DNA of 10,018 nucleotides, taken from the NCBI GenBank assembly GCA_900768635.1, contig CAAGDP010000082.1, positions 1 to 10,018 on the forward strand. The letters run 5' to 3'. Below are positions 1 to 6,685 of this stretch, in pieces; within the stretch, counting starts at the first letter, position 1; every line of letters starts with the position of its first letter. The notes below the pieces were generated by a model. That model worked only from the letters and a program-made list of their open reading frames with translations, had not been told where the DNA came from and did not search any database. This DNA comes from Enterobacterales bacterium. Its GTDB lineage: Bacteria; Pseudomonadota; Gammaproteobacteria; Enterobacterales; Succinivibrionaceae. The position numbers and the translations under genes were made by a program.

Positions 1-680
1 AAAATATCGAAACCACTCTTAATGACTCTATGAATTATGACTCTCTGTCAAAACATGAAGAGGAGGATTTCTTTTCACTGTTGGTGCATACCGGATATCT
101 TACCTCGATAAGTATCTATGAAGACGCCAATGGAGATAAAGTCTATTCTCTTAAAATTCCAAATAGAGAGATAAGAAAATGTTTTGAGATAAATATCATG
201 AAGCATTTCCGGGAAGTATCAACCCGGGGTGAAAATAAGTCCCTTCTCATAGCCAAGGCTCTGTTTGAAGGTGATTGTGATACAGCGAGGATAAATATCA
301 GACATCTTCTTAAAGGATATGTGTCCGTAAGAGACTTTGCCACCAGAGCCAAACCTGAAAACTTCTATCACGGCTTTTTATCCGGAGTCTTTACTAATTG
401 CGGATCCTTTATAACGGAATTTAAATCCAACTCGGAATCCGGAGATGGTTATGCTGATATAACCTTTCTGGATGAAGAAGGTAATAAAGCGGTCATTCTT
501 GAACTGAAAGTAGCAGAAAATACTAAAAAAATGAAGGAAACTGAGTTACTGGTCATAAAGCAGATTGAAGACAAAAGATATGCTCATGAATTTATAGATG
601 ACATCATAACTGAGATCTATTGCTACGGTATCAGCTTCTGTCAGAAAGAGTGTTTCATTGAAATGAAAAAGTTTAAGTAA
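1..680 (+). CDS. AAA-ATPase-like / PD-(D/E)XK nuclease-domain protein (DUF1703 type), C-terminal part, 5' end outside window
   Basis: The frame is open from the left edge (first whole codon at base 3) with no stop, so the Met codon at base 30 is probably internal and the gene starts upstream. What remains matches the C-terminal half of AAA-ATPase-like proteins ending in a PD-(D/E)XK domain (PF09820 plus PF08011). Numbered from the Met at base 30, the hallmark HTGYLT is at residues 20-25, and an IPNREIRKCF stretch at 43-52 follows the family's 'IPN.EVR..F' pattern. A nuclease core follows: an acidic residue at D143 (GYADI), the ExK pair E158-K160 (ILELK), and Q178 with Y184 in the trailing helix. 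The catalytic residues look intact. These proteins are numerous paralogues in gut anaerobes and their biological role is not established. The DNA looks more AT-rich than the pykA-nadE operon, with 60-base samples near 30-43% GC against about 47%. The downstream gene is well separated, so no operon is evident. Confidence 0.85.
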   Translation, partial: NIETTLNDSMNYDSLSKHEEEDFFSLLVHTGYLTSISIYEDANGDKVYSLKIPNREIRKCFEINIMKHFREVSTRGENKSLLIAKALFEGDCDTARINIRHLLKGYVSVRDFATRAKPENFYHGFLSGVFTNCGSFITEFKSNSESGDGYADITFLDEEGNKAVILELKVAENTKKMKETELLVIKQIEDKRYAHEFIDDIITEIYCYGISFCQKECFIEMKKFK

Positions 681-712
681 TCAGACTGAATTTTCATTCG
701 GAATTATGACAG

Positions 713-755
713 ATCTGGAGTCAGCCCATGGGGAAAGGCTCCAGATATAATTTTT
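713..755 (+). terminator. Probable rho-independent terminator after the PD-(D/E)XK gene
   Basis: ATCTGGAG at 713-720 pairs perfectly with CTCCAGAT at 739-746 (8 bp). A U-tract follows at 751-755 after a short ATAA spacer. It lies 33 bases after the stop codon, where a terminator is expected. The loop is long (18 nt) and the spacer before the T run is suboptimal, so efficiency may be modest. The left arm also contains the GGAG that could serve the small ORF at 728-898, so a translation-control hairpin is an alternative reading. Confidence 0.5.
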
Positions 756-898
756 CACCAAAAACGAAGTCCTTTTGCTGGCACTATCTAAAACATAAAC
801 AACCGAGCCTAATCGCCGGATCTATTTTACCTGTCTTAAACTCTTTCACCGGACAATATACAGGAATCGTTTTTCACAAAAAGAATGCTTATGAATAG
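728..898 (+). CDS. Candidate 56-aa small protein (doubtful)
   Basis: An ATG at 728 opens 56 codons ending in TAG at 896-898. GGAG at 717-720 sits 7 bases upstream, good Shine-Dalgarno spacing. The peptide is basic (10 Lys/Arg), starts MGKGSRYNFS, and has a mildly hydrophobic middle (SLIAGSILPVLNSF, residues 27-40). I recognise no family. Against it: the SD lies in one arm of the 713-746 hairpin and the ATG in its loop, no promoter is evident upstream, and an open frame of this length in 277 intergenic bases can arise by chance. It fills most of the otherwise unexplained gap 681-957. Confidence 0.15.
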   Translation: MGKGSRYNFSPKTKSFCWHYLKHKQPSLIAGSILPVLNSFTGQYTGIVFHKKNAYE

Positions 899-914
899 TA
901 ACGCCTTATCAAGG

Positions 915-920
915 TATAAT
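915..920 (+). promoter_or_regulatory. Candidate -10 box for the pilin-like membrane protein gene
   Basis: A perfect TATAAT lies at 915-920, 37 bases before the ATG at 958. No good -35 box sits at the right distance: TTATGA at 889-894 matches TTGACA at only three positions and leaves a 20-base spacer. Initiation would fall near 927, leaving a leader of about 30 bases. Confidence 0.4.
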
Positions 921-957
921 TATTTCTTGTCAGGATTACATCAACCTATTAATATTA

Positions 958-2016
958 ATGAAAGAAGCTGTAAACAGCCCGTATTACTCAGGATTAAGCA
1001 GTTTTTACAAGGCTATCAACGTGGACAATTCCCATAAATCCCGTCCTGACTCATCACCATTTATTATTAATGATGAAGATCAGGTTATTCATTTCGAGCG
1101 TTTTAAAACCGGTCACGAAGATGGAGGTCGTCAGGGATCACCCCGTCGCCAGTGGGATAATGCTGATTCCCGATCCGTTGCTGATGACATAGCCTCCATG
1201 CTTTTGGGAACTGTAGATCGCAAAATCGAAATTATCCGGGAAGAGCAGGACGGATATCTGGTACAGAAAACAATTATTACCGAACGCCAGAAGCTCTCCG
1301 ATACTGCCCGCACTCTTAAAAATCTCGGCATCTCCCCGTCCATCAGGGATGAAGAGTACGGAACCCCTGAACCTAACCAGTCATCCGAGCCTCATCCCCC
1401 TGCCGTATATTCACCGGATTCTTCTTCCGGGAAATATGATTCCCTTCCTTCATACCATCCGGATCAGGAGGATGAAGATCCTGATGAAAATTTCTCTGAA
1501 AACCAACCCGGCGAAACTGATCAGGGATCTTTTCTGGGATCGGCACTGCGTACCCTGAAAAAAATTCTTGTTGCCATTATGATTCTGGGAATTCTCACCG
1601 GTGCCGGTCTTATAGCCTGGACCTGCTACACCATATCCCATGCTCCAGAAGAATTTCAGGAAATGATTACCTCTCTCCAGCCGGTTAAAGTCCAGGTGGA
1701 ACAATGTCTTATCCGGGAAAAAATTCGTAACCTGAAAATCTGCTCAGATGGAGAAAAAGCTCAGGACGGTTCCTGGGATTTATCCCATCGGTTCCTTTCT
1801 GATAATCGTCATCCTAATTTTTCCAGCATCCGCATCCAGAACGGTATCATCACCGCCTATGCCAATTTTGACCGAATTTTCAAGGGAGTAACTTATATTG
1901 CCCGGCCAGTTTTCGACAGCAGGGGAAACATTACCTGGGAACTATCCGATAAATCCGGATGCATTAAATCCCGACTCTGCTCTCCTGAGGAACAACCCCG
2001 GACTTCGGCAAAATAA
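958..2016 (+). CDS. Single-pass membrane protein with cytoplasmic N-terminus and type IV pilin-like C-terminal domain
   Basis: A 352-aa protein I cannot assign to a named family. Visible parts: a polar N-terminal region (1-125) with a helix-prone stretch around SRSVADDIASMLLGTVDRKI; an acidic, Pro/Ser-rich linker, probably disordered (131-190); one transmembrane helix (about 203-226) preceded by RTLKK, which implies a cytoplasmic N-terminus; and a C-terminal domain (about 236-345) in the periplasm. That last domain reads like the globular part of a type IV pilin, with SSIRIQNGIITAYANF, then FKGVTYIARPVFD, then GNITWELSD and two Cys (335, 341). Pilins end similarly in '..GKTLTLTP...ITW.C....C'. 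The pilin N-terminal helix with its prepilin-peptidase site is absent; this protein instead puts about 200 residues in front of an ordinary anchor. Cys250 and Cys262 could form a second disulfide. No Shine-Dalgarno precedes the ATG. The gene stands alone, with no pilus genes beside it. The reading frame is secure; the pilin resemblance is by eye. Confidence 0.75.
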   Translation: MKEAVNSPYYSGLSSFYKAINVDNSHKSRPDSSPFIINDEDQVIHFERFKTGHEDGGRQGSPRRQWDNADSRSVADDIASMLLGTVDRKIEIIREEQDGYLVQKTIITERQKLSDTARTLKNLGISPSIRDEEYGTPEPNQSSEPHPPAVYSPDSSSGKYDSLPSYHPDQEDEDPDENFSENQPGETDQGSFLGSALRTLKKILVAIMILGILTGAGLIAWTCYTISHAPEEFQEMITSLQPVKVQVEQCLIREKIRNLKICSDGEKAQDGSWDLSHRFLSDNRHPNFSSIRIQNGIITAYANFDRIFKGVTYIARPVFDSRGNITWELSDKSGCIKSRLCSPEEQPRTSAK

Positions 2017-2054
2017 TTTTTAACTCACCTGCTGAGGAGATCCTACTCTGCCGG

Positions 2055-2088
2055 CCGGATACGGATAATAATTTCAAAGATTATCCGG
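2055..2088 (+). repeat. Inverted repeat downstream of the pilin-like gene
   Basis: Two alternative pairings exist: CCGGAT (2055-2060) with ATCCGG (2083-2088), or CGGATAA (2062-2068) with TTATCCG (2081-2087). It lies about 40 bases after the stop at 2016 and could end transcription. However, no U-tract follows directly; the nearest run (TTTTTA) is about 20 bases away. A weak or rho-dependent terminator is possible. Apart from this and the promoter at 2218-2226, I see nothing in 2017-2288. Confidence 0.25.
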
Positions 2089-2217
2089 TAAGAGCTGAAC
2101 GAAACCTTTTTACCGAATTTTTATTCTCTCGACGGCAGTTTTGCAAAGTTTTTCCTGAATTTTTGGATCTTCGGCATAAATTGATTTCTCTATTAAAATG
2201 ATTAATCGAATATTGCG

Positions 2218-2226
2218 TGTTATAAT
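2218..2226 (+). promoter_or_regulatory. Extended -10 promoter for the 207-aa gene
   Basis: TGTTATAAT at 2218-2226 is a perfect extended -10 (TGnTATAAT), a class that works without a good -35; none is obvious at the right spacing. It lies 62 bases before the ATG at 2289, giving a leader of about 55 bases. A weak ribosome site, GGGG at 2278-2281, sits 7 bases before the ATG. Confidence 0.6.
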
Positions 2227-2288
2227 TCACTTATAAATTTCAGGATAGTGAAATTGTAAGAATAGAATCATAAATTTGGGGTAAAAAA

Positions 2289-2912
2289 ATGTCTGAAAAC
2301 AGTTTGCTTACGCTTAACAACGATATATGGCTTAGCCTGACTGAAGATGGATATATGGATCGTTTTCTGGTTACTCTGTTCAATGATATGCGGGAAACCA
2401 AAGTAAAAGAAGTAACTAATGTTCAGGTAAGTGAAATCCCTTCCTCAGCTGTTGCCAACAAAACCATTAAAAAGGGTGAATACAAAAATTTAAGCGGTTT
2501 CTGCATCTGTGCAACCTTAGATGGTACTCCTACTGAAATTATTCTCCTGGATGAAGAAATTCCATATCTTAAATGGTGGCATGACAAGAGTTTCTTCACA
2601 CTTAACTATTATTATGAGCACCAGCGTGCATTGCAGGACGGATATGACGATATTAAGCAGCGTATAGTAGTTTCCTTCCTGCTGGATAAAAATCTTAACC
2701 TGGATAAATTCCACACTTTAAAACATATGGAAAATCCGGATCCGGAAAATCCTGAAAAGAAGATCCCGGATATGACTTTTTCTGTTCATGATTTGAATTT
2801 CCTGTGCATTCCAAGCAATCAGGAAGATGAAACCCAGCTGTCTCTGTGGGCAAGTCTTCTTATTGCCACCGACATTAATGAAATTCAGAGAATAACCCAA
2901 AAACAGATTTAA
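2289..2912 (+). CDS. Uncharacterised protein, possible degenerate Rpn-family PD-(D/E)XK protein
   Basis: A 207-aa soluble protein with no signal peptide or membrane helix. Its order of motifs suggests the Rpn / PDDEXK_2 'nuclease family transposase' group. An N-terminal helical part contains DRFLVTLFNDM (24-34). The segment FCICATLDGTPTEIILLD (71-88) sits where the family has the beta hairpin ending in IExQ. YYYEHQRALQDGYDDIKQ (107-124) matches the family's 'YY.s.lY..ql..G.dY..l.' helix, followed by the strand RIVVSFLLDKNLN (125-137). FHTLKHM (141-147) and SVHDLNFLCIP (165-175) match the usual 'FHs.f...' and 'lEIHFlELP' segments. The Glu and Gln of the active-site IExQ are absent (IILLD instead), and no obvious catalytic Asp precedes them, so nuclease activity is unlikely. 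It is monocistronic between its own promoter and a strong terminator. The assignment is an unsearched pattern match and could be wrong. Confidence 0.6.
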   Translation: MSENSLLTLNNDIWLSLTEDGYMDRFLVTLFNDMRETKVKEVTNVQVSEIPSSAVANKTIKKGEYKNLSGFCICATLDGTPTEIILLDEEIPYLKWWHDKSFFTLNYYYEHQRALQDGYDDIKQRIVVSFLLDKNLNLDKFHTLKHMENPDPENPEKKIPDMTFSVHDLNFLCIPSNQEDETQLSLWASLLIATDINEIQRITQKQI

Positions 2913-2922
2913 ATCCTAGAGC

Positions 2923-2947
2923 GGGCGCCCGACGGCGCCTTTTTTTT
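2923..2947 (+). terminator. Rho-independent terminator after the 207-aa gene
   Basis: GGCGCC (2924-2929) pairs with GGCGCC (2934-2939) around the loop CGAC, extendable by a G-T pair at 2923/2940. Eight T follow at 2940-2947. It begins 11 bases after the stop codon and isolates this gene from pykA. The GC-rich stem and clean T run make this one of the clearest terminators in the window. Confidence 0.9.
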
Positions 2948-2973
2948 CTGATATCACCCTAACTTAATCACAC

Positions 2974-2979
2974 TATAAT
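2974..2979 (+). promoter_or_regulatory. -10 box of the pykA-nadE operon
   Basis: A perfect TATAAT at 2974-2979 lies just downstream of the preceding terminator and 24 bases before the pykA ATG. The -35 is poor (TGATAT at 2949-2954, 19-base spacer), which suggests help from an activator or a very short leader. The leader of about 17 bases leaves room only for the ribosome site AAGG at 2991-2994. Confidence 0.55.
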
Positions 2980-3003
2980 ACTGCCAACAAAAGGTACGCA
3001 ATT

Positions 3004-4443
3004 ATGCAGAAAAGAACCAAAATCGTCGCAACTCTCGGTCCGGCCACTGATGATCCGGTAGTTTTGGAAAGGATGGTGAAAGCAGGAGTCAACATGGTAC
3101 GACTGAACTTCTCCCACTCCAATCCCCAGGAACATGAAAACCGGGTAAAAGAGATCCGGGATATTGCTACCAAACTTAACACCCATGTAGCAGTTATGGG
3201 AGATCTTCAGGGTCCCAAGATCCGTATTTCCACTTTTAAAAACGGCTCGGTAGTATTAAAAAAGCATCAGTCTTTTGTTCTTGATGCAGATCTTCCTCCG
3301 GGAGAAGGAGATGAAACTCAGGTAGGTATTGATTACAAAAGACTTCCTGAAGATTTGAAACCGGGAGATATTCTGCTTCTGGACGACGGCAAAATCCAGC
3401 TTATTGTTACTGCTATTCATGCCAGTCGTATTCACACCACAGTATATGTGGCCGGTCCTCTGTCTGATCATAAGGGTATTAATAAAAAAGGTGGCGGACT
3501 TAATGCCAAGGCCCTTACTGACAAGGACAAGGAAGATATTAAACTGGCAGCCAAACTGGGGGTAGATTATCTGGCAGTTTCATTCCCGCGGAACGGTGAC
3601 GATATCCGTTATGCCCGTTCTCTTTTGGAGCAGGCTGGATCTTCTGCAAAACTGGTAGCCAAGGTGGAACGAGCTGAAGCGGTAAAATCCGATGAATCCA
3701 TGACTGATATTATTCTGGCCTCAGATGTGATTATGGTAGCCCGGGGTGATTTGGGTATTGAAATCGGGGATCCAAACCTGATGGGTATCCAGAAACGTCT
3801 GATTAAACTCACCCGGCAGCTGAACCGGGTGGTTATTACTGCAACCCAGATGATGGAATCCATGATTAACTCTCCTCTTCCAACTCGTGCGGAAGTTATG
3901 GACGTGGCCAATGCGGTACTGGACTGTACCGATGCAGTAATGCTTTCTGCCGAATCCGCAGTAGGCAAATACCCGGTGGAAACCGTTCACAGTATGGCAG
4001 AAGTACTGGCCGGTGCGGAAGCCGATCCTTCCATGCGCCAATCCAGTTACCGGGTAGATCGGGAATTTAAAACTCCGGAAGAAACTATTGCCATGTCTAC
4101 CATGTACGCAGCCAATCATCTGGAGGGAATTAAAGGTATTATTGCCCTTACCCGTTCCGGCAATGTGGTTAAACTTATGTCCCGCCTTAAGTCCAATCTG
4201 CCCATTTATGCACTGTCCAAGCATGAGCAGACCTTGAACTGGGTGGCTTTATATCGCGGAGTCACACCGGTTTACTTCGAGGAGGATGAAAAAATGTCCC
4301 GTAAGGAAATTACCCTGGAAGCCATAGCCAAGTGTAAGGAACTGGGGTACTTCAACTCAGGAGATAAGGTAATTTTAACCTACGGCGATCATATGGAAGA
4401 GGTGGGCTCTACCAATTCCATGAAAATTCTTATTGTGAAATAA
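3004..4443 (+). CDS. pykA: Pyruvate kinase, PykA (type II) family
   Basis: Converts phosphoenolpyruvate and ADP to pyruvate and ATP in the cytoplasm, the last ATP-yielding step of glycolysis. At 479 aa it is almost the length of E. coli PykA (480) and matches it collinearly. The N-terminus RTKIVATLGPAT (4-15) leads into the barrel, with MVRLNFSH (31-38) and the nucleotide-binding loop GDLQGPKIR (66-74). The B domain spans roughly 75-170. Catalytic K220 is in VAKVE, with metal ligands E222 and D249 (MVARGDLG, 244-251). The signature ITATQMMESM is at 278-287. The C-terminal allosteric domain runs from about 350 to 479 and ends GSTNSMKILIVK. No truncation is seen. PykA enzymes are typically activated by AMP or sugar phosphates rather than fructose bisphosphate; here that is family inference. 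AAGG at 2991-2994 supports the start. nadE begins 19 bases after the stop, so the two are probably co-transcribed. Confidence 0.98.
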   Translation: MQKRTKIVATLGPATDDPVVLERMVKAGVNMVRLNFSHSNPQEHENRVKEIRDIATKLNTHVAVMGDLQGPKIRISTFKNGSVVLKKHQSFVLDADLPPGEGDETQVGIDYKRLPEDLKPGDILLLDDGKIQLIVTAIHASRIHTTVYVAGPLSDHKGINKKGGGLNAKALTDKDKEDIKLAAKLGVDYLAVSFPRNGDDIRYARSLLEQAGSSAKLVAKVERAEAVKSDESMTDIILASDVIMVARGDLGIEIGDPNLMGIQKRLIKLTRQLNRVVITATQMMESMINSPLPTRAEVMDVANAVLDCTDAVMLSAESAVGKYPVETVHSMAEVLAGAEADPSMRQSSYRVDREFKTPEETIAMSTMYAANHLEGIKGIIALTRSGNVVKLMSRLKSNLPIYALSKHEQTLNWVALYRGVTPVYFEEDEKMSRKEITLEAIAKCKELGYFNSGDKVILTYGDHMEEVGSTNSMKILIVK

Positions 4444-4462
4444 AACCATCAGGAAGGAAGAT

Positions 4463-6502
4463 ATGTCGCTTATTCTCACCATATCAGCTGCCACAATTAA
4501 TCCGGTACCTTTGGATTTGCAAGGAAATGCCCGGCTGATTGGCAAATGTCTGGATCAGGCTGCTGCCGAAGGTGCAGATCTGGTACTGTTGCCGGAGCTG
4601 TGTCTTACCGGCTACGGATGTGAGGATATGTTTTATGCTCAGGATTTTATCCGGGCAGTTCCGGAAGCTTTAAAAGGTATTATGGAAAGGATGCCGGATA
4701 ACCTTATTGCTTCCGTAGGTCTTCCGGTACTTATTAATGGTCAGATCTACAACAGCTGTGCCCTGTTTGACAGCCGGAAGGTATATGGCATTGTCTGTAA
4801 ACAGCATCTGGCCAGAACCGGGATCCATTATGAAAACCGCTGGTTTACTCCCTGGAAGGCGGGTGTCTTCACCACTCTCCATGACTTTTTCCCGGGTGAG
4901 GAAATTCCGGCAGGTGATCTTATTTATGATCTGGCCGGGATCCGGGTGGGGTATGAAATCTGTGAAGATTCCTGGGTAGCCCACCGTCCCGGTATTGATC
5001 TTTATGCCCGGGGTATTGATCTTGTTTTAAATCCCTCTGCATCCCATTTTGCCCTGGGAAAACATGATACCCGGCGCAGTATTATAGCCGAAGGCTCCCG
5101 ATCATTCTGCTGTGCATATATTTATGCCAATCTGCTGGGTAATGAAGCCGGCAGGGCTATTTACGACGGGGATTCCATGATTGCAAGCTGCGGAAAAATC
5201 GTTATGTCCGCACCCCGCCTGAGCTTCAGAACCTGGGAAGTACATACTGCCGGAGTGGATATTGAAGCAAATCGCAACACCCGGTTATTATCCTCGGAAA
5301 ATATCTGCCAGGATGATGAAAGAATTATTATGGTTTCCCGAAAATCTTCCTTTAAGGGAAAATATGCCCATGATCCTGTTGCTCCGGAGCAGGAAAATGA
5401 ACATCTCTCCGCCTGCCGGGCGGTAGCTCTGGGTCTGTGGGACTTTATGCGAAAAACCCGTACGGGGGGTTTTGCTCTCAGTCTCTCTGGAGGTGCTGAT
5501 TCAGCATTATGCGCTGCAACGGTATGTTATGCATTCACCCAGGCGGCTGTCACCACAGGTGTGGAGGAGTTTGCTGAAACATTACGTTCCTGCGGTATTA
5601 ACCTTGCTCAGTATCCTCATAACCCCTCCACTGCCCAGCTTATTGAATTTGTGAAAAAAGAAGTAATGCCCCAGGTGCTCATTACTCTTTATCAGGGATC
5701 AGATCACAGCGGTGAAATAACCAGACATGCTGCCAAATCATTAGCAGAGGATCTGGGGGCATCCCATTATGAATGGAGCATCAGTACGGTTGTGGCTGAA
5801 TATGAAAAACTGGTTAATTCCATTTTACCGTCTGATGACAAACTTTCCTGGGAAAAGGATGATATCACTTTGCAGAACATTCAGGCCCGCAGCCGTTCAC
5901 CGGGAATTTGGATGATTGCCAACCGCTTTAATAAACTGCTGATTGCCACCTCCAATCTATCAGAAGCTTCCGTAGGTTACTGCACTATGGATGGAGATAC
6001 CTCCGGTGTTATTTCACCTATTGCCGGTATAAGTAAATCCCGGATCCTGGAAATTAATCGGTATATCGGGGAGCATGGTCTGGAGCTTCAGCATGGTGAC
6101 AGCACCTGCTGCAGTCTCAGTATTACATCCATGAAATATATTATTGCCCAGCGTCCCACTGCGGAATTGCGTCCGGTGGAGCAGACTGATGAGCAGGATC
6201 TTATGCCTTATCCCCTTATGGATGAAATCCGTCGCCTTTCTCAGGTTATGAACTACTCTCCGCAAAGAATTCTGGAACAGCTGGTTCATGGTAATTTCGG
6301 AGAAATTTATTCTTTGGATTATCTGCGAAACGGGGTGAAAAAGTATTTCCGGCTTTACTGTCGCAATCAATGGAAACGGGAGCGGATTGCCGTGGGATTT
6401 CATATTGAGGCTGATAGTGCCGATCCTAAAACCTTCCGCAGATTTCCGGTACTCTCCAGCATGCTTAACCGGGAATTACAGGAGCTGGATAATATCAGGT
6501 AA
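4463..6502 (+). CDS. nadE: Glutamine-dependent NAD+ synthetase (glutaminase plus synthetase domains)
   Basis: Makes NAD+ from nicotinic acid adenine dinucleotide, ATP and ammonia, releasing the ammonia from glutamine in its own N-terminal domain. This nitrilase-like glutaminase (about 1-290) has the catalytic triad E45 (LLPELCLTGY), K113 (VCKQHL) and C167 (GYEICEDSW). The synthetase domain (about 315-679) has the ATP pyrophosphatase loop SGGADS (342-347), the segment NIQARSRSPGIWMIANR (472-488), SNLSEASVGYCTMDGD (497-512) and the C-terminal RNQWKRERIA (634-643). The length of 679 aa fits the two-domain class, unlike the ammonia-only NadE of E. coli (about 275 aa). The glutaminase stretch IHYENRWFTPW (121-131) and NPSASHFALGKH (190-201) resemble Bacteroidetes enzymes. 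A strong ribosome site, AGGAAGG at 4451-4457, precedes the ATG, 19 bases after pykA. It is the last gene of this operon. Confidence 0.97.
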   Translation: MSLILTISAATINPVPLDLQGNARLIGKCLDQAAAEGADLVLLPELCLTGYGCEDMFYAQDFIRAVPEALKGIMERMPDNLIASVGLPVLINGQIYNSCALFDSRKVYGIVCKQHLARTGIHYENRWFTPWKAGVFTTLHDFFPGEEIPAGDLIYDLAGIRVGYEICEDSWVAHRPGIDLYARGIDLVLNPSASHFALGKHDTRRSIIAEGSRSFCCAYIYANLLGNEAGRAIYDGDSMIASCGKIVMSAPRLSFRTWEVHTAGVDIEANRNTRLLSSENICQDDERIIMVSRKSSFKGKYAHDPVAPEQENEHLSACRAVALGLWDFMRKTRTGGFALSLSGGADSALCAATVCYAFTQAAVTTGVEEFAETLRSCGINLAQYPHNPSTAQLIEFVKKEVMPQVLITLYQGSDHSGEITRHAAKSLAEDLGASHYEWSISTVVAEYEKLVNSILPSDDKLSWEKDDITLQNIQARSRSPGIWMIANRFNKLLIATSNLSEASVGYCTMDGDTSGVISPIAGISKSRILEINRYIGEHGLELQHGDSTCCSLSITSMKYIIAQRPTAELRPVEQTDEQDLMPYPLMDEIRRLSQVMNYSPQRILEQLVHGNFGEIYSLDYLRNGVKKYFRLYCRNQWKRERIAVGFHIEADSADPKTFRRFPVLSSMLNRELQELDNIR

Positions 6503-6521
6503 CACTTTCTCCGGTTTCTTC

Positions 6522-6550
6522 AAAAAAAAAGAGGACCTCCTCTTTTTTTT
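6522..6550 (+). terminator. Terminator of the pykA-nadE operon
   Basis: GAGG (6531-6534) and CCTC (6539-6542) form a stem with loop ACCT, extended by A-T pairing between nine A (6522-6530) and eight T (6543-6550). It starts 20 bases after the nadE stop. The A and T runs on both sides would make it usable in both directions, although no convergent gene is present. Confidence 0.9.
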
Positions 6551-6611
6551 ATCCACCCTCTTTCTCATAAGGTAAAATCTTACATTTTCCTGAAGTTTCC
6601 AGATTAATCAG

Positions 6612-6643
6612 CTCCGGTGTTAAGAAATTTTCTTATTCCGGAG
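6612..6643 (+). repeat. Inverted repeat with CTCCGG/CCGGAG arms upstream of argA
   Basis: CTCCGG (6612-6617) pairs with CCGGAG (6638-6643); inside, TAAGA (6621-6625) pairs with TCTTA (6631-6635). No U-tract follows directly, so it is not an obvious terminator. The same hexamer recurs as part of the palindrome TCTCCGGAGA at 6667-6676. It lies in the 339-base gap between nadE and argA (6551-6889), which holds only regulatory-looking sequence. Confidence 0.35.
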
Positions 6644-6666
6644 AATACCAAAAAATTTTGAGTACC

Positions 6667-6676
6667 TCTCCGGAGA
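6667..6676. promoter_or_regulatory. 10-bp palindrome beside the argA promoter, possible operator
   Basis: TCTCCGGAGA is a perfect palindrome ending nine bases before the TATAAT at 6686, in the spacer region of that promoter. Its core repeats the arms of the inverted repeat at 6612-6643. The position suits a repressor or activator site. The regulator is unknown and it does not resemble the ArgR box. Confidence 0.3.
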
Positions 6677-6685
6677 TCAATGCTC

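Noticed and set aside
2051..2115. Terminator call at the hairpin after the pilin-like gene.
   Set aside because: The stem is short and the T-rich stretch begins about 20 bases later, so it is listed only as an inverted repeat.
3609..4224. Long minus-strand open frames (119 and 167 aa) inside pykA.
   Set aside because: They are antisense shadows of a fully conserved pyruvate kinase, with composition typical of reversed coding sequence.
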